DNA from: Solidesulfovibrio sp.
GTDB taxonomy: Bacteria > Desulfobacterota > Desulfovibrionia > Desulfovibrionales > Desulfovibrionaceae
Direction: 5' to 3'
Length of the DNA: 42,397 bases
Assembly (NCBI RefSeq): GCF_029978005.1
Contig: NZ_JARKOZ010000146.1
Location: forward strand, 1 to 42,397
Shown piece by piece: positions 7,367 to 16,014 of this stretch. The notes under the pieces are model-generated. The model ran no database searches, was not told the DNA's origin, and saw only the letters and a program-made list of their open reading frames with translations. Positions within the stretch are counted from its first letter, which is position 1. Each line of letters begins with the position of its first letter. Both the position numbers and the translations under genes were made by a program.

Positions 7367-8703
7367 AACCGGAAGCCGCCGCTTTCGAACACGTGGCGGC
7401 AGGCCTCGACCACGTCCGCGTCGTAGCGGGTGCCGCTGCCAAGGCGCAGCTCGGCAAGGGCCGCCTCCAGGCCGCATGTCGCCCGGTAGGGCCGGTGCGA
7501 GGTCATGGCCTCGACCACGTCGGCCACGGCCAGGATGCGCGAACCGACGAGCGTTTCGCCGCAAAGGCCTTGGGGATAGCCCGAACCGTCCAGGCGCTCG
7601 TGGTGTTCGAGCACCATCCGGGCCACGGGCCAGGGAAAGGGAATGTTGCGCAGGATCGCGTAGCCGGCCTGGCTGTGCTCGCGCACGATGCCCATCTCGA
7701 TGGGGCTTAGGGCCTCGGGCTTGGCCAGGATTTCCGAAGGCACGTGGATCTTGCCGATGTCGTGGACGAGCCCGGCCACGCGCAGGCCCTCCACGGCCTC
7801 GGCCTCGAGGCCCAGGGCGTCGGCCACGGCCACGGCCAGGCGGGAGACGCGCTCCTGGTGGCCGGCGGTGAAGGGGTCGCGCGTTTCCGAGGTCACGGTC
7901 AGGGCGTTGACCGTCTCCTCCAGGGCGCGGCGCAACCCGGCCACGGATTCGCGAAGGGCCTGCTCCACGCCGAGCCGGCGGCTGACGTCGCGAAGGACCA
8001 GCACCGTGCCGAGCCGGCCGCCCCGATCGTCCAGAATGTCCGAGCAGCGCTCCTCGACAGGCAGGCAGCCGCCGTCGGGGCGGCACAGCATGACGTTTTC
8101 CCGCCGCACGCCGCCCTCTTCTTCGCAGTCGCGCCGCGTGAGGTACACGCGCGAGAGCTCGCGCCCGAGCATGCTCCCCGAGGCCTGGCCCAGAAGTCTT
8201 TCGGCCATGGGATTGGCGAAGCGCACCAGGCCGTCGGCTCCGGCCGTGACCACGCCCTCGTCCAGGTGGGCCAGGGTCATGGCCATCCAGCGCTCGCTTT
8301 CGGCCAGCCGACGCTCCATGCGGGATTTGTACAGGGCGATTTCGAGGGCCGCGCCGAGTTCCCGATCTTCGAAGGGCTTGATGACGTAGCCGTGGGGGCC
8401 GGTCTCGCCGGCGCGACGCAGCGTCTCCGGGTCGGTGTGGGCGGTCAGGAAGACCACCGGCACGGCGAAAGCCTCCCGGATGCCGACGGCGGCGGCGATG
8501 CCGTCCATGGGGCCGGCCAGCATGATGTCCAGGAGGACCAGGTCCGGGGCGAGCTTCCCGGCCAGGCGCAGGGCCTCCTCGCCGGCGTCGGTCACGCCGG
8601 CCACCTCGTAGCCCAGGCGCTCCAGCCGGCGCCGGACGTCCATGACGACGATGGCCTCGTCCTCGACGACGAGCACCCGGGGCCGGGGCGCGGACTCAGC
8701 CAT
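7363..8703 (-). CDS. Response regulator with receiver, PAS and HD-GYP domains
   Basis: A 446-residue signalling protein. The receiver spans residues 8-125 (VVEDEA, LVLLD with D59, LTAHTD, VIKPFED). A PAS domain lies at about 145-250 (DEGVVTAGADGLVRFANPMAERLLG). A C-terminal HD-GYP domain (about 270-446) has VHDIGKIHVP and EHHERLDGSGYP intact, so cyclic di-GMP hydrolysis is expected. I chose the ATG at 8703 because the receiver begins eight residues later and AGGGACGGGGCC precedes it. It overlaps the end of the TIGR01777 gene by 8 nt, indicating one transcript. The partner kinase is not in the immediate neighbourhood. Confidence 0.9.
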   Translation of the reverse strand: MAESAPRPRVLVVEDEAIVVMDVRRRLERLGYEVAGVTDAGEEALRLAGKLAPDLVLLDIMLAGPMDGIAAAVGIREAFAVPVVFLTAHTDPETLRRAGETGPHGYVIKPFEDRELGAALEIALYKSRMERRLAESERWMAMTLAHLDEGVVTAGADGLVRFANPMAERLLGQASGSMLGRELSRVYLTRRDCEEEGGVRRENVMLCRPDGGCLPVEERCSDILDDRGGRLGTVLVLRDVSRRLGVEQALRESVAGLRRALEETVNALTVTSETRDPFTAGHQERVSRLAVAVADALGLEAEAVEGLRVAGLVHDIGKIHVPSEILAKPEALSPIEMGIVREHSQAGYAILRNIPFPWPVARMVLEHHERLDGSGYPQGLCGETLVGSRILAVADVVEAMTSHRPYRATCGLEAALAELRLGSGTRYDADVVEACRHVFESGGFRF

Positions 8704-9625
8704 GGCCCCGTCCCTGCCCGTGCAGGATGTCGGCAAGGGCCGCGTCCAGGTCCGGGAAGCGGAAGGCGAAGCCGAGTTCGACAAGCCTTCGCGGCACGGC
8801 CCGCACGCCGCCAAGAAAAAGTTCCCGGGCCATCTCGCCCATGACCAGGCGCAGGACGGCCGCCGGCGCCCGGACGAAGGACGGCCTTCCCAGGGCCCGG
8901 CCGACGGCCCGGGCCAGGTCGTTCTGGGTGACCGCGCCCGGCGCGGCCAGGTTGAACGGGCCGAAGGCCCGTGGATGGTCCATGAGAAACCGGATGGCCG
9001 CCACTTCGTCTGCCAGGTGAATCCAGGGAAAATACTGCCGGCCCGAGCCCAGGGGGCCGCCGAGGAAGAAGCGGAAGGGCGCGAGCAGGCGCGGCAGGGC
9101 TCCGCCGTGCGCGCCGAGGACCACGGCCGTGCGCACGACCACCCGGCGCAGCCCCAGGGCCTCGGCCCCGGCCGTGGAGGCCTCCCAGTCCCGGGCCAGT
9201 TCGGCCAAAAACCCCGTGCCGCAGGGCGCGGATTCGTCCACGGGAACGTCGCCCCGGTCGCCGTAATAGCCCGTGGCCGAGGCCTGCACGAGCACGGCCG
9301 GGGGCGAGGCCGCCCGGGACAGGGCGTCCATCACGGCCGCGGCGGCGTCCAGGCGGCTTTGGCGCAGCCGCTTCTTGCGGGCCCGGGTCCACCAGCCTGA
9401 GGCGATGTTTTCTCCGACCAGGTTGACCAGGACGTCGGCCCCGTCGAGATGGCGGCTCCAGGCCGCGCCGCTCGTCCCGCCGGCCGTGGCGAAGGTCACG
9501 CCCGGCCAAGGTTTTTGCGCGCAGGCCGCGCGCGAGAGCACCACGACCTCGTGGCCGTCGTGCGTCAGGGAACGAACCAGGGCGCTCCCGATGAATCCCG
9601 TGCCGCCGGCGATGACCGCGCGCAT
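8696..9625 (-). CDS. TIGR01777-family NAD(P)-dependent epimerase (YfcH-like)
   Basis: A 309-residue extended short-chain dehydrogenase. The nucleotide-binding motif GGTGFIGSAL is at residues 7-16. Further family signatures are NLVGENIASGWW, QASATGYYGDRG (with the YxxxG-type catalytic region), RTAVVLG, GSGRQYFPWIHLADEV and FNLAAPGAVTQNDLA. The DUF1731 C-terminal segment typical of this family is present (RELFLGGVRAVPRRL). AAGGAGG lies upstream of the ATG. The gene leads a two-gene unit with the downstream HD-GYP regulator. The physiological substrate of this family is not established. Confidence 0.9.
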   Translation of the reverse strand: MRAVIAGGTGFIGSALVRSLTHDGHEVVVLSRAACAQKPWPGVTFATAGGTSGAAWSRHLDGADVLVNLVGENIASGWWTRARKKRLRQSRLDAAAAVMDALSRAASPPAVLVQASATGYYGDRGDVPVDESAPCGTGFLAELARDWEASTAGAEALGLRRVVVRTAVVLGAHGGALPRLLAPFRFFLGGPLGSGRQYFPWIHLADEVAAIRFLMDHPRAFGPFNLAAPGAVTQNDLARAVGRALGRPSFVRAPAAVLRLVMGEMARELFLGGVRAVPRRLVELGFAFRFPDLDAALADILHGQGRGHG

Positions 9626-9664
9626 GCCAGCCTCCTTGCCGCACTCCCTTGGATTCTTGGAACT

Positions 9665-9692
9665 CTTATACGGAAACCGGCGACCAAAGCAA
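9665..9692 (-). promoter_or_regulatory. Predicted sigma-70-type promoter for the TIGR01777/HD-GYP unit
   Basis: Read on the minus strand: TTGCTT, a 16-nt spacer, then TATAAG. The predicted start leaves a leader of about 30 nt before the ATG at 9625. It lies between the DUF4390 stop and the epimerase start, so the two-gene unit need not depend on read-through. Confidence 0.45.
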
Positions 9693-9706
9693 CGGGGAAG
9701 TCGCGC

Positions 9707-10282
9707 TCAGTAGGTGAAATCGAGCTGGTAGGAAACGGGCGTGGCCGGATCGAAGGGCCAGAAGAACAGCCCCTTTTTCAGCCACGGCGAGACGTCCAGG
9801 CGCGTGAGGGAAAGCTCCAGGGTGAGCGCGTAGGTCTGTCCCCGCTCCAGCCTGTCCCAGGGCCCGAGATCGATGAGGATCTCGCCCCAGGCCTTGCGGA
9901 AAAGCGCCGCCAGCTCCCTATCCGCCACCGCGCCCTGGCCGGGCAGCTCCACGGCGAACTCGCCGCCCTTGAGCCGGCGCAGCACGCTCTCGTAGCGGGC
10001 CGAGGACACCTCGCGGTTCCAGACGTAGTCGCGCTTGACCGAGAGTTTGGCCTTGCACACCAGGGCCAGGCGTTCGCCGGCCATGAGCACCTGGCGGATG
10101 GCGTCCGCGCCCGTGGGCTCGACGCCGAAACGCACCCAGATCTTGCCCTCGAAGTTGTTGAGCACGAGGTTGCTGAGCAAAAGCTCCTGGGCGCGCGAAG
10201 GCCCCGCGGCCACGAGCACGGCGGCCGCGGCCAGGGCCAGCGCCATGGTCAGGCGGCGCATGTGGCGGACGAAAAAAGGCAT
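9707..10282 (-). CDS. Exported DUF4390-domain protein
   Basis: A 191-residue protein from the ATG at 10282, which follows AAGGAGCGGC. A signal peptide is clear: MPFFVRHMRRL, a long Ala/Leu core, cleavage near SRA-QE at about residue 34. The mature part is a beta-rich domain. It contains ALVCKAKLSVKRDYVWNREV and RYESVLRRL, the spaced Leu/Tyr pattern TYALTLELSLTRLDV, and a C-terminal FFWPFDPATPVSYQLDF matching the conserved end of DUF4390. Function is unknown. In other proteobacteria DUF4390 genes often sit beside NtrY-like kinases, which is not the case here. Confidence 0.75.
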   Translation of the reverse strand: MPFFVRHMRRLTMALALAAAAVLVAAGPSRAQELLLSNLVLNNFEGKIWVRFGVEPTGADAIRQVLMAGERLALVCKAKLSVKRDYVWNREVSSARYESVLRRLKGGEFAVELPGQGAVADRELAALFRKAWGEILIDLGPWDRLERGQTYALTLELSLTRLDVSPWLKKGLFFWPFDPATPVSYQLDFTY

Positions 10283-10344
10283 GCCGCTCCTTGGGTGCGC
10301 AAAACCAATCATGCGGTATTTGGGCCTAATCCAAGCCGCCCGCT

Positions 10345-10380
10345 TTGACAACAGCAAGGCCCCTCGGCTAACAGCCGAGG
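10345..10380 (+). promoter_or_regulatory. Possible promoter with inverted repeat upstream of rlmH
   Basis: A perfect -35 hexamer TTGACA (10345-10350) is followed by an 8-bp inverted repeat CCTCGGCT-AAC-AGCCGAGG (10362-10380) that would cover the -10 position. The best -10 matches (around 10367-10373) are poor, so the hairpin may matter more as an operator or leader structure. The rlmH ATG is 30 bp downstream. Confidence 0.3.
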
Positions 10381-10409
10381 CGGCGGCTTCCCCGCCGGAC
10401 CACTCGCCC

Positions 10410-10874
10410 ATGAAACCCATCCGCCTCTACATCGTGGGGTCCGCCAAGGCCCCGTTTTTAAGGGACGCCGCCGCCCATTACCTGACGGCCCTGCGGCGCT
10501 ACCTGCCGGCCGAGGAGATCGTGGTGCGCGACGGCAAGGCTTCCGAGCCGACCCGGCGCAAGGACGAGGAAGGCAAGGCCCTGCTGGGCCGGCTCTCCCC
10601 CCGCGACTGCGTCGTCGTCCTCGACGAACGCGGCCGGGCGCTCGCCTCGCGGGAACTGGCCGCCAAGGTGTCCTCGCTCATCGAGGACCCGGGCCGCGTC
10701 CCCTGCTTCGTCGTGGGCGGCGCTTTCGGGCTTTCCCAGGCGGTGCTCGACCGGGCGGACATGACCCTGTCCCTCGGTCCCGGCACCCTGCCCCACGAAC
10801 TGGCCCGGGTAGTGCTCTACGAACAGCTCTACCGCGCGGCGGCCATTCTTGCCGGCGCGCCCTACCACCATTAA
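10410..10874 (+). CDS. rlmH: 23S rRNA pseudouridine1915 N3-methyltransferase
   Basis: SPOUT-fold enzyme that methylates pseudouridine 1915 in helix 69 of 23S rRNA on the assembled ribosome. The 154-residue length is typical. Family signatures are present: RLYIVGSAK at the start, YLTALRRYLP, CVVVLDERGRALASRELA, FVVGGAFGLS and the knot region LSLGPGTLPHELARVVLYEQLYRA. It diverges from the DUF4390 gene. A small unknown gene follows 22 bp after its stop, probably on the same transcript. Confidence 0.95.
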   Translation: MKPIRLYIVGSAKAPFLRDAAAHYLTALRRYLPAEEIVVRDGKASEPTRRKDEEGKALLGRLSPRDCVVVLDERGRALASRELAAKVSSLIEDPGRVPCFVVGGAFGLSQAVLDRADMTLSLGPGTLPHELARVVLYEQLYRAAAILAGAPYHH

Positions 10875-10896
10875 ATTCCTGCAAAAGGCGGTCCGT

Positions 10897-11127
10897 ATGC
10901 CCCTGCCCCTGCTCGACGCGGCCTATCTCAAGAAGCTGCACGCCTATTTCGAATCCGGCGACCTGGCCTTCGACTTCGACAACGCCTCCGAGGAAGTCAA
11001 GGGCGAGATCCTCGACTTCCTGGAGACCCTCATGGACTTGGCCGATGTGGCCGACGCCATGGCCACGCGGCTCATCTTCAAGGATTCCTACATGGAAGCC
11101 GCGGGCGTCGCGAAAAGCGACAGGTAG
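10897..11127 (+). CDS. Small acidic helical protein of unknown function
   Basis: Encodes 76 residues beginning MPLPLLDAAYLKKLHAYF. The sequence is acidic and predicted largely helical (EEVKGEILDFLETLMDLADVADAM), with no signal peptide or membrane segment. AAAGGCGG lies 6-12 nt before the ATG. It follows rlmH by 22 bp on the same strand. Its last 40 nt overlap the 3' end of the convergent rsmG gene. Codon usage with strong third-position G/C and the ribosome-binding site support a real gene; I do not recognise a family. Confidence 0.65.
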   Translation: MPLPLLDAAYLKKLHAYFESGDLAFDFDNASEEVKGEILDFLETLMDLADVADAMATRLIFKDSYMEAAGVAKSDR

Positions 11128-11792
11128 CGCGTCTTGCCGGCCACGGCGTAAGAGGCTTCGGCCCCAAGGCCAAAGCCGGCCGGCGTCTCCCCGGCCGGAC
11201 AGGGCGCGCCGGTCATGGCCAAAACGGCCATGGGCGGGCGCACGATTTCCCGGCACAGGGCCAGAAACTGGGGCCAGGGCGCGAAGGCGCGGCTCAGGCA
11301 CAGCACGAAGGCCCCGGGCTCCCGGGCCAGGATGTCCGGCACGGTGCGGCGCACGTCCCCCTCGGCCACCCGCAGGCCGGCCAGCCCCAGCCGGGCCACG
11401 GCCTCGGACAGGAACACGCAGCGCTTCTGGCGCGCCTCCAGCAGCCAGTACGGCCCCCGCTCCCAGAACGCCCGCAGCGGCAGGCCCGGCAGCCCGGCCC
11501 CGGCCCCGAAGTCCAGGCAGACCAGGGGCGCGCCCGCGGCCGGCAGCACGGCCGAGGCCGGTCCTCCCGCCAGGAAGTCGGCCAGATGCCAGGAGTCGGC
11601 CACGAGGGTCTCGAGCACGACCCGCCAATCCGACGGCCCGACCAGGTTGACCCGGGTGCGGAACCGCTCCACCAGCCCGAGATAACCGGCCAGGGCCTGG
11701 GCCTGGCGCGGGGAAAGCTCCCGGCCGAGGGCCAGGGCCGCCCCGGCCACCGCGTCCGCGTCCGGCATGGGCGCGCTCTGGGACATGGCCAT
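11088..11792 (-). CDS. rsmG: 16S rRNA m7G527 methyltransferase
   Basis: SAM-dependent methyltransferase that modifies G527 of 16S rRNA, the target linked to low-level streptomycin resistance when lost. The 234-residue protein shows RVNLVGPSDW, the SAM site LDFGAGAGLPGLPLR (family LDVGSGAGFPGIPLA type), LLEARQKRCVFL and CLSRAFAPWPQFL. The ATG at 11792 follows ACGGAGGAAA; an ATG two codons later is also compatible with that site. It diverges from fabD, leaving about 90 bp for both promoters, and converges on the small gene downstream. Confidence 0.9.
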   Translation of the reverse strand: MAMSQSAPMPDADAVAGAALALGRELSPRQAQALAGYLGLVERFRTRVNLVGPSDWRVVLETLVADSWHLADFLAGGPASAVLPAAGAPLVCLDFGAGAGLPGLPLRAFWERGPYWLLEARQKRCVFLSEAVARLGLAGLRVAEGDVRRTVPDILAREPGAFVLCLSRAFAPWPQFLALCREIVRPPMAVLAMTGAPCPAGETPAGFGLGAEASYAVAGKTRYLSLFATPAASM

Positions 11793-11884
11793 TTTCCTCC
11801 GTCAAATTGACCGTTGCACATTTCGGCCCGTTGCTCTACCAATCGCGGCCGAAAAGACCTGCAAAGCTCTAAGGAGAGGCGAAC

Positions 11885-12835
11885 GTGAGCGCAACCCGAA
11901 ACAGCCTGGCCATCCTCTTTCCCGGCCAGGGTTCCCAGGAACGCGGCATGGGCCGCACCCTGGCCGAGGCCTCGTCCGAGGCCGCCGAACTGTGGCAGCT
12001 GGCCGAAAAGGCCTCCGGGCTCCCCCTGCGGGAAATTTACTGGGAGGGCGACGACGCGGCCATGGCCGACACCCGCGCCCTGCAGCCAGCCATGACCGCC
12101 GTGGGCCTGGGCCTGTGGTTTTACCTGCGCCCCAGGCTCTCCGGCATCGTCGGCTTCGCCGGCCACAGCCTCGGCGAATACGCCGCCCTGACCGCTTCCG
12201 GCATGCTGGAGGCAGGGCAGGCCCTGGCCCTGACCAGCCTTCGCGGCCGGCTCATGGCCGAGGCCGGCGGCGGCGACGGTGCCATGGCCGCCGTGCTCAA
12301 GCTTTCCCTCGAGGCCGTGGAGGACGTCGTGCGCGAGGCCGGCGAGGCCGCCGGCCGGCTCCTGGTCGTGGCCAACTACAATTCCCCGGGCCAGTTCGTG
12401 CTCTCCGGCGACAAGGCGGCCATCGAGGCCGCCGCCGCCCTGGTCAAGGAGCGCAAGGGCCGGGCCGTGCCGCTGGCCGTCAGCGGCGCGTTCCACAGCC
12501 CGCTCATGGCCGAGCCGGCGGCGGAGCTGGAAAAGGCTCTGCGCAAGGCCGGGCTTCGCGCCCCGTCCGTGGCCCCGGTCTATTTCAACGTCACCGGCGC
12601 GGCCGAGGCCGACGCGGACAAGGGGCTGGAGCGCATCTGCCGCCAGATGACCTCGCAGGTGCGCTGGATCGACACCATGGCCAACCTGCACGCCGCCGGC
12701 GCGCGCACCTTCGCGGAGCTCGGCCCCAAGGGCGTGCTGGCCAAGCTGGCCACTGTCAACCTCAAGGACGTCTGCGACGGCTGCACGGCCGTGGGCGTCC
12801 CCGACCCGGCCGCCGCGGCCGCCCTGGAGGCCTAG
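11885..12835 (+). CDS. fabD: Malonyl-CoA:ACP transacylase
   Basis: Loads malonyl groups onto acyl carrier protein for fatty-acid synthesis. The 316-residue protein has the N-terminal LFPGQGSQ motif, the nucleophile in GHSLGE (S95), and the catalytic His in GAFHSPLM (H204). The start is GTG at 11885, preceded by AAGGAGAGGCGAAC. A possible promoter is TTGCAC (11814) with TACCAA 17 nt later, but the match is modest. Only 3 bp separate its stop from argS, so the two are co-transcribed. Other fab genes are not in the window. Confidence 0.95.
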   Translation: MSATRNSLAILFPGQGSQERGMGRTLAEASSEAAELWQLAEKASGLPLREIYWEGDDAAMADTRALQPAMTAVGLGLWFYLRPRLSGIVGFAGHSLGEYAALTASGMLEAGQALALTSLRGRLMAEAGGGDGAMAAVLKLSLEAVEDVVREAGEAAGRLLVVANYNSPGQFVLSGDKAAIEAAAALVKERKGRAVPLAVSGAFHSPLMAEPAAELEKALRKAGLRAPSVAPVYFNVTGAAEADADKGLERICRQMTSQVRWIDTMANLHAAGARTFAELGPKGVLAKLATVNLKDVCDGCTAVGVPDPAAAAALEA

Positions 12836-12838
12836 GGC

Positions 12839-14494
12839 ATGCGCGCCACGACGTACCTGCAGGGGCTTCTGGAAAAGGCCCTGGCCGCGCGCGACATCCC
12901 CTGGCCGGAAAAAACCACCATCGAACCGCCGCGCGACAAGGCCCACGGCGACCTGGCCACCAACGTGGCCATGGTCGCCTCCAAGCAGGCCAAGACGCCG
13001 CCCCGGCAGCTGGCCGAGGCCCTGCGCGGGGAATTGCTGGCCGGCGGCGACGTCGCCGGCGTGGAAGTGGCCGGTCCGGGGTTTCTCAACGTCACCTTCG
13101 CACCGGCCTTCTGGCAGCGCACGGTGCTCGAGGTCCTGGACGCCGGCGACGGCTACGGCCGGCTCGACATCGGCCGGGGCACGCGCATCCAGGTGGAATT
13201 CGTCTCGGCCAACCCCACCGGCCCCCTGCACATCGGCCACGGCCGGGGCGCGGCCGTGGGCGACTCCCTGGCCCGGGTGCTTCGGGCCGCCGGCTTCGAG
13301 GTCGAGACCGAATACTACATCAACGACGCCGGCCGGCAGATGCGCATCCTCGGCATGTCCATCCTCTACCGCTACCGGGAGCTGCTCGGCGAGCCGGTGA
13401 CCGAGCCCGAGGACTACTACCGGGGCGATTACGTCAAGGACCTGGCCCGGGAGCTCCTCGACCAGGGCGGCCGCGCCCTCCTCGACCTGCCCGAGGCCGA
13501 GGCCACGGACGTATGCCGCCTGCACGGCGAAAAGCGCATCCTGGACGGCATCAAGAAGGACTTGCGGGACTTCCGGGTCCACCACGACGTCTGGTTTCCG
13601 GAATCCACGCTCCTGGCCGCCGGCGCGGTGGACCGCACCTTCGCGGCGCTGCGGGAAAAGGGCCTGGCCTACGACAAGGACGGGGCCTTCTGGTTCGCCA
13701 CCACCAACTTCGGCGACGACAAGGACCGGGTGCTGGTGAAATCCGGGGGCGAGCTCACCTATTTCGCCTCGGACATCGCCTACCACGACGACAAGTTCCG
13801 GCGCGGCTTCGACGTGGCCGTGGACATCTGGGGCGCGGACCATCACGGCTACGTGCCGCGCATGAAAGCCTGCGTGGCCGCGCTCGGGCGCGACCCCGAG
13901 GCGAGCCTCAAGGTCATCCTGGTCCAGCTCGTCAACCTGCTCAAGGGGGGCGAGCAGATCGCCATGTCCACCCGGGCCGGCAAGTTCGAGACCCTGGCCG
14001 ACGTGGTGGCGGAAGTGGGGGCCGATGCGGCCCGCTTCATGTTTCTCTCGCGCAAGTCCGACAGCCACCTGGACTTCGACCTCGACGCGGTCAAGCAGAA
14101 GTCCATGGACAATCCGGTCTACTACGTCCAGTATGCCCACGCCCGGGTCAGGTCGCTTTTCGCCAAGGCGGCCGAGCGCGGCTTCTCCCCGGCCCCGGCC
14201 GGGCCGGAGCTGCTCGCCCGCCTGGACACGGCCGAGGACATGGAGCTTTTGAAGCTTCTGGAGCAGTACCCGGACACGGTGTCCGCCGCCGCCAGGACCT
14301 TCTCGCCGCACCTGGTGAGCTTCTACCTGCGCGACCTGGCCGGCAGGCTCCACCGCTACTACACCGTCAATCCGGTGCTGGCGGCCGGGGACGACGCCCT
14401 GGCGGCGGCGCGGCTGCATTTGCTGGCCGCCGTGGCCGCGGTGGTCAAAAACGGGCTGGCCCTGCTCGGCGTGTCGGCCCCGGAAAAAATGTAG
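12839..14494 (+). CDS. argS: Arginyl-tRNA synthetase
   Basis: Class I aminoacyl-tRNA synthetase of 551 residues. The N-terminal ArgRS additional domain (IEPPRDKAHGDLATNVAM) is followed by the active-site motif GPLHIGHGRG. The KMSKS position reads IAMSTRAGKF, the usual degenerate form in ArgRS. The C-terminal DALR-type anticodon-binding domain begins around YYVQYAHARVRSLF. It lies 3 bp after fabD and 57 bp before the SPOR gene, which appears to have its own promoter. Confidence 0.96.
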   Translation: MRATTYLQGLLEKALAARDIPWPEKTTIEPPRDKAHGDLATNVAMVASKQAKTPPRQLAEALRGELLAGGDVAGVEVAGPGFLNVTFAPAFWQRTVLEVLDAGDGYGRLDIGRGTRIQVEFVSANPTGPLHIGHGRGAAVGDSLARVLRAAGFEVETEYYINDAGRQMRILGMSILYRYRELLGEPVTEPEDYYRGDYVKDLARELLDQGGRALLDLPEAEATDVCRLHGEKRILDGIKKDLRDFRVHHDVWFPESTLLAAGAVDRTFAALREKGLAYDKDGAFWFATTNFGDDKDRVLVKSGGELTYFASDIAYHDDKFRRGFDVAVDIWGADHHGYVPRMKACVAALGRDPEASLKVILVQLVNLLKGGEQIAMSTRAGKFETLADVVAEVGADAARFMFLSRKSDSHLDFDLDAVKQKSMDNPVYYVQYAHARVRSLFAKAAERGFSPAPAGPELLARLDTAEDMELLKLLEQYPDTVSAAARTFSPHLVSFYLRDLAGRLHRYYTVNPVLAAGDDALAAARLHLLAAVAAVVKNGLALLGVSAPEKM

Positions 14495-14499
14495 GCGTC

Positions 14500-14528
14500 T
14501 TGACATTCGCCCGCCTTTGGCAATGATG
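14500..14528 (+). promoter_or_regulatory. Predicted sigma-70-type promoter for the SPOR gene
   Basis: A perfect TTGACA (14500-14505) overlaps the end of argS and is followed 16 nt later by AATGAT (14522-14527). The SPOR-domain gene starts at 14552, so the leader would be short. Confidence 0.45.
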
Positions 14529-14551
14529 CCTAGGCCGAGGAACCGAGCCCC

Positions 14552-15349
14552 ATGAAGCTTCTCAGTCGATTCAACGTATCCCAGGACAAGGGGGGACCCA
14601 AGAAGTTCTCCTTTGAGATCAGCATGTCCGGCGTCATTTCCGTCGGCATCGTGGTGGTGCTCGGCATGTGCTGGGTATTCATCCTCGGCATCCTGGTCGG
14701 GCGCGGCTACAAGCCCGAGGCCGCCGTGCCGCAGATCGCCCAGATGATGCCGACCACCGAGGTCAGACAGCCCGAGGGCACGACCCAGGCCTCGCCGCCG
14801 ACCGTGCTCAAGCCCGAGGAGCTGCAGTTCATGGAGGGCCTGCACGACAAGGACGGCGAAGTGGTGGCCGATTCCACCCAGAAGTCCTCGGCCGACGGCC
14901 GCAAGGCCCCGGAGGCCAAAACCGCCGCGCCCATGGGCTCCGCCCAGGCTCCCGTGGCCATCCCGGCCCGGCCCGGCCCGATTCCGGCCGCGCCGGTCGC
15001 GGGGGCCGTGCCGGCCGCGCCGCAAAAGCAGGCCCCGGCCCCGAAGGCCGCTCCAGCGCCCCAGGCCAAGGCCGCCGTGGAGCCCAAGGCCCCCTTCGAG
15101 AAGAAGGAGGCCGGCAAGTTCGCGGCCACCTACCAGGTGGCGTCCTTTCCGTCCAAGGAGCAGGCCGAGACCATGGTCAAGGAGCTTTCCCGCAAGGGGG
15201 TTTCGGCCTCGGTCCAGGAGGCCAGTTCCGGCAGCCGGGCGGTCTTCCGGGTCAAGGTCGTGATCAAGGGCACGGAGGCGGAAATCGCCGACGGGCTGCG
15301 GCGTACGGGCGAAAAAGGCCCTATACTTCTCGGCAAAAAACCCTTATAA
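14552..15349 (+). CDS. Inner-membrane protein with SPOR peptidoglycan-binding domain
   Basis: A 265-residue single-pass membrane protein. A cytoplasmic N-terminus of about 28 residues precedes one membrane helix ([22 protein letters not shown]). A long Pro/Ala-rich linker occupies roughly 70-190. The C-terminal SPOR domain (about 188-260) starts [23 protein letters not shown] domains bind denuded glycan strands at division septa, so septal placement is expected. The domain order resembles FtsN/DedD-type proteins, but it may not be a functional FtsN. It sits between argS and the arginine decarboxylase gene. Confidence 0.88.
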   Translation: MKLLSRFNVSQDKGGPKKFSFEISMSGVISVGIVVVLGMCWVFILGILVGRGYKPEAAVPQIAQMMPTTEVRQPEGTTQASPPTVLKPEELQFMEGLHDKDGEVVADSTQKSSADGRKAPEAKTAAPMGSAQAPVAIPARPGPIPAAPVAGAVPAAPQKQAPAPKAAPAPQAKAAVEPKAPFEKKEAGKFAATYQVASFPSKEQAETMVKELSRKGVSASVQEASSGSRAVFRVKVVIKGTEAEIADGLRRTGEKGPILLGKKPL

Positions 15350-15396
15350 GAATCGTCCGCTTTCGCGGCAAAATCGTTGCACAAAGAGGACCGCCA

Positions 15397-15951
15397 ATGA
15401 TCCCAGGCTCTTTCGTCCCCACCAAGGCGTTTTTCACCAAAGGTGTCGGCCGCCACAAAAATAAGCTCCAGTCCTTCGAGCTGGCCCTGCGCGAGGCGGG
15501 CATCGAAAAGCTCAACCTGGTCTACGTGTCGAGCATCTATCCGCCGCACTGCCAGTTGATCACCATCCCCGAGGGCGTGAGCCTTTTAAGTCCCGGCCAG
15601 ATCACCTTCTGCGTCATGGCCCGCAACGCCACGGACGAGAAGAACCGCCTGGTCGGCTCCGCCGTGGGCATGGCCTTCCCGGCCGACAAATCCAACTACG
15701 GCTATATTTCCGAGCACACGGCCTTCGGGGCCGAGGAGCAGGAGATCGGCGACTTCGCCGAAGACCTGGCCTCCACCATGCTCGCCACCACGCTGGGCAT
15801 CGACTTCGATCCCGAGACGGCCTACGACGAACGCCGCCAGACCTACCTCATGAGCGGCAAGATCATCGATTCCGCCTCCATGCCCTGCGTCACCACGGGC
15901 GAGTCCGGCATGTGGACCACGACCATCTCCGCGGTGGTGTTCATTCCCTAG
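15397..15951 (+). CDS. pdaD: Pyruvoyl-dependent arginine decarboxylase
   Basis: Makes agmatine from arginine, the entry step to polyamines. The 184-residue proenzyme has the self-cleavage region [11 protein letters not shown], where backbone cleavage between S45 and S46 forms the pyruvoyl group. N40 and E105 (GYISEH) occupy the positions of known active-site residues. Further family signatures are [20 protein letters not shown] at the start and [13 protein letters not shown] at the end. The ribosome-binding site AAAGAGGA lies 6 nt before the ATG. Two spermidine-synthase-like genes lie elsewhere in the window, though neither looks like a classical SpeE. Confidence 0.94.
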   Translation: MIPGSFVPTKAFFTKGVGRHKNKLQSFELALREAGIEKLNLVYVSSIYPPHCQLITIPEGVSLLSPGQITFCVMARNATDEKNRLVGSAVGMAFPADKSNYGYISEHTAFGAEEQEIGDFAEDLASTMLATTLGIDFDPETAYDERRQTYLMSGKIIDSASMPCVTTGESGMWTTTISAVVFIP

Positions 15952-16014
15952 GCCCATGCTCCAGGCGGACCGCTTCGCCGCCGGCCGGGCGGCCGCGACC
16001 ACTCCGGAGCACGG

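Noticed and set aside
11294-15025. A very long open frame on the minus strand over fabD, argS and the SPOR gene
   Set aside because: It is a by-product of high GC content opposite well-recognised genes; its composition (His/Gly/Arg-rich) matches no protein family. Its only real part is the rsmG region read in the wrong frame.
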